Source of the DNA: Dehalococcoidia bacterium
GTDB lineage: Bacteria > Chloroflexota > Dehalococcoidia > Dehalococcoidales > DAOWLH01
Assembly: GCA_030643515.1 (NCBI GenBank)
Contig: DAOWLH010000026.1
Span: 1 to 12,467 of the forward strand
DNA length: 12,467 nt
Reading direction: 5' to 3'
Shown: positions 12,279-12,467 of the stretch, piece by piece
Layout: each line of letters opens with the position of its first letter
Position numbering within the stretch: the first letter of the stretch is position 1
The notes under the pieces: generated by a model
The model's input: only the letters and a program-made list of their open reading frames with translations
Told to the model about the DNA's origin: nothing
Database searches by the model: none
Made by a program: the position numbers and the translations under genes

Positions 12279-12467
12279 TACCATCCAGGCAAAAGACACC
12301 TGCTGAAAGAAGGCGGATGACTACAAGAAGCGCACTTATATAGGGGGTTGACCTAACAGGAAAGAGTTGAAGCCATTATCATAGGACTAGCATTGTAGTA
12401 AGGCTGGATTCTCGGTGATGTCGTTTATGGGTGGTCTGGTCACTCCCACCATTCACCAATAAAGAAG
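12279..12467. other. Window tail, no gene seen
   Basis: No open frame on either strand exceeds about 25 codons and none has family features. A short CAGG/CCTG stem follows the ABM stop but has no T-tract. TTGACC (12348-12353) has no matching -10. I see nothing further. Confidence 0.4.

Noticed and set aside
12279..12467. Possible tRNA or new gene at the right edge
   Set aside because: No cloverleaf, no CCA-type end and no open frame with family features could be built.

Overview
This looks like a chromosomal segment from an uncultured anaerobic or microaerophilic bacterium. My best guess is Chloroflexota, class Dehalococcoidia or a near relative. The reasons are the DsrE/TusA/HdrD-like operon next to a bacterial NHEJ operon, moderate GC content, standard Shine-Dalgarno sites and sigma-70-type promoters, several with an extended -10. 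There is no rRNA, tRNA or marker gene, so the placement is an inference. I see no insertion sequence, phage gene, integrase or CRISPR array.

Left third (1-3848, all + strand): a monocistronic cation:proton antiporter with a TrkA-N-like C-terminal domain (105-1946) has its own TGn-extended -10 promoter. A two-gene ABC-2 exporter follows, with a DrrA/NatA-type ATPase (2059-3039) and a permease (3042-3848), behind a second extended -10 promoter.

Middle (4005-7253, + strand): a five-gene operon encodes an ArsR-type repressor, a DsrE2-like sulfur carrier, a TusA sulfurtransferase, a NarI/DsrM-like diheme cytochrome b and a DsrK/HdrD-like iron-sulfur protein. The genes are tightly packed, with gaps of 62, 14 and 2 bases and a 4-base overlap. 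The promoter contains an AT-rich dyad that looks like the ArsR operator. The inferred scheme is a thiol/persulfide relay (DsrE2, TusA) coupled to a two-subunit membrane electron-transfer module (DsrMK-like). No DsrAB, DsrC or rDsr catalytic gene is present. This is the most interesting system in the window.

Right part (7343-11580, - strand): a probable NHEJ operon, read right to left, holds a small 2TM-domain gene with a broken frame (found by translating the supposed intergenic region), Ku, a three-domain LigD (phosphoesterase-ligase-polymerase) and a TfoX-N-domain protein. It converges on the sulfur operon. Every catalytic motif I can recall for LigD is intact.

Far right (11581-12467): an AT-rich spacer with a possible 28-residue hydrophobic peptide on the - strand, then a small lone ABM-fold (antibiotic biosynthesis monooxygenase-like) protein at 11982-12278, then an empty tail.
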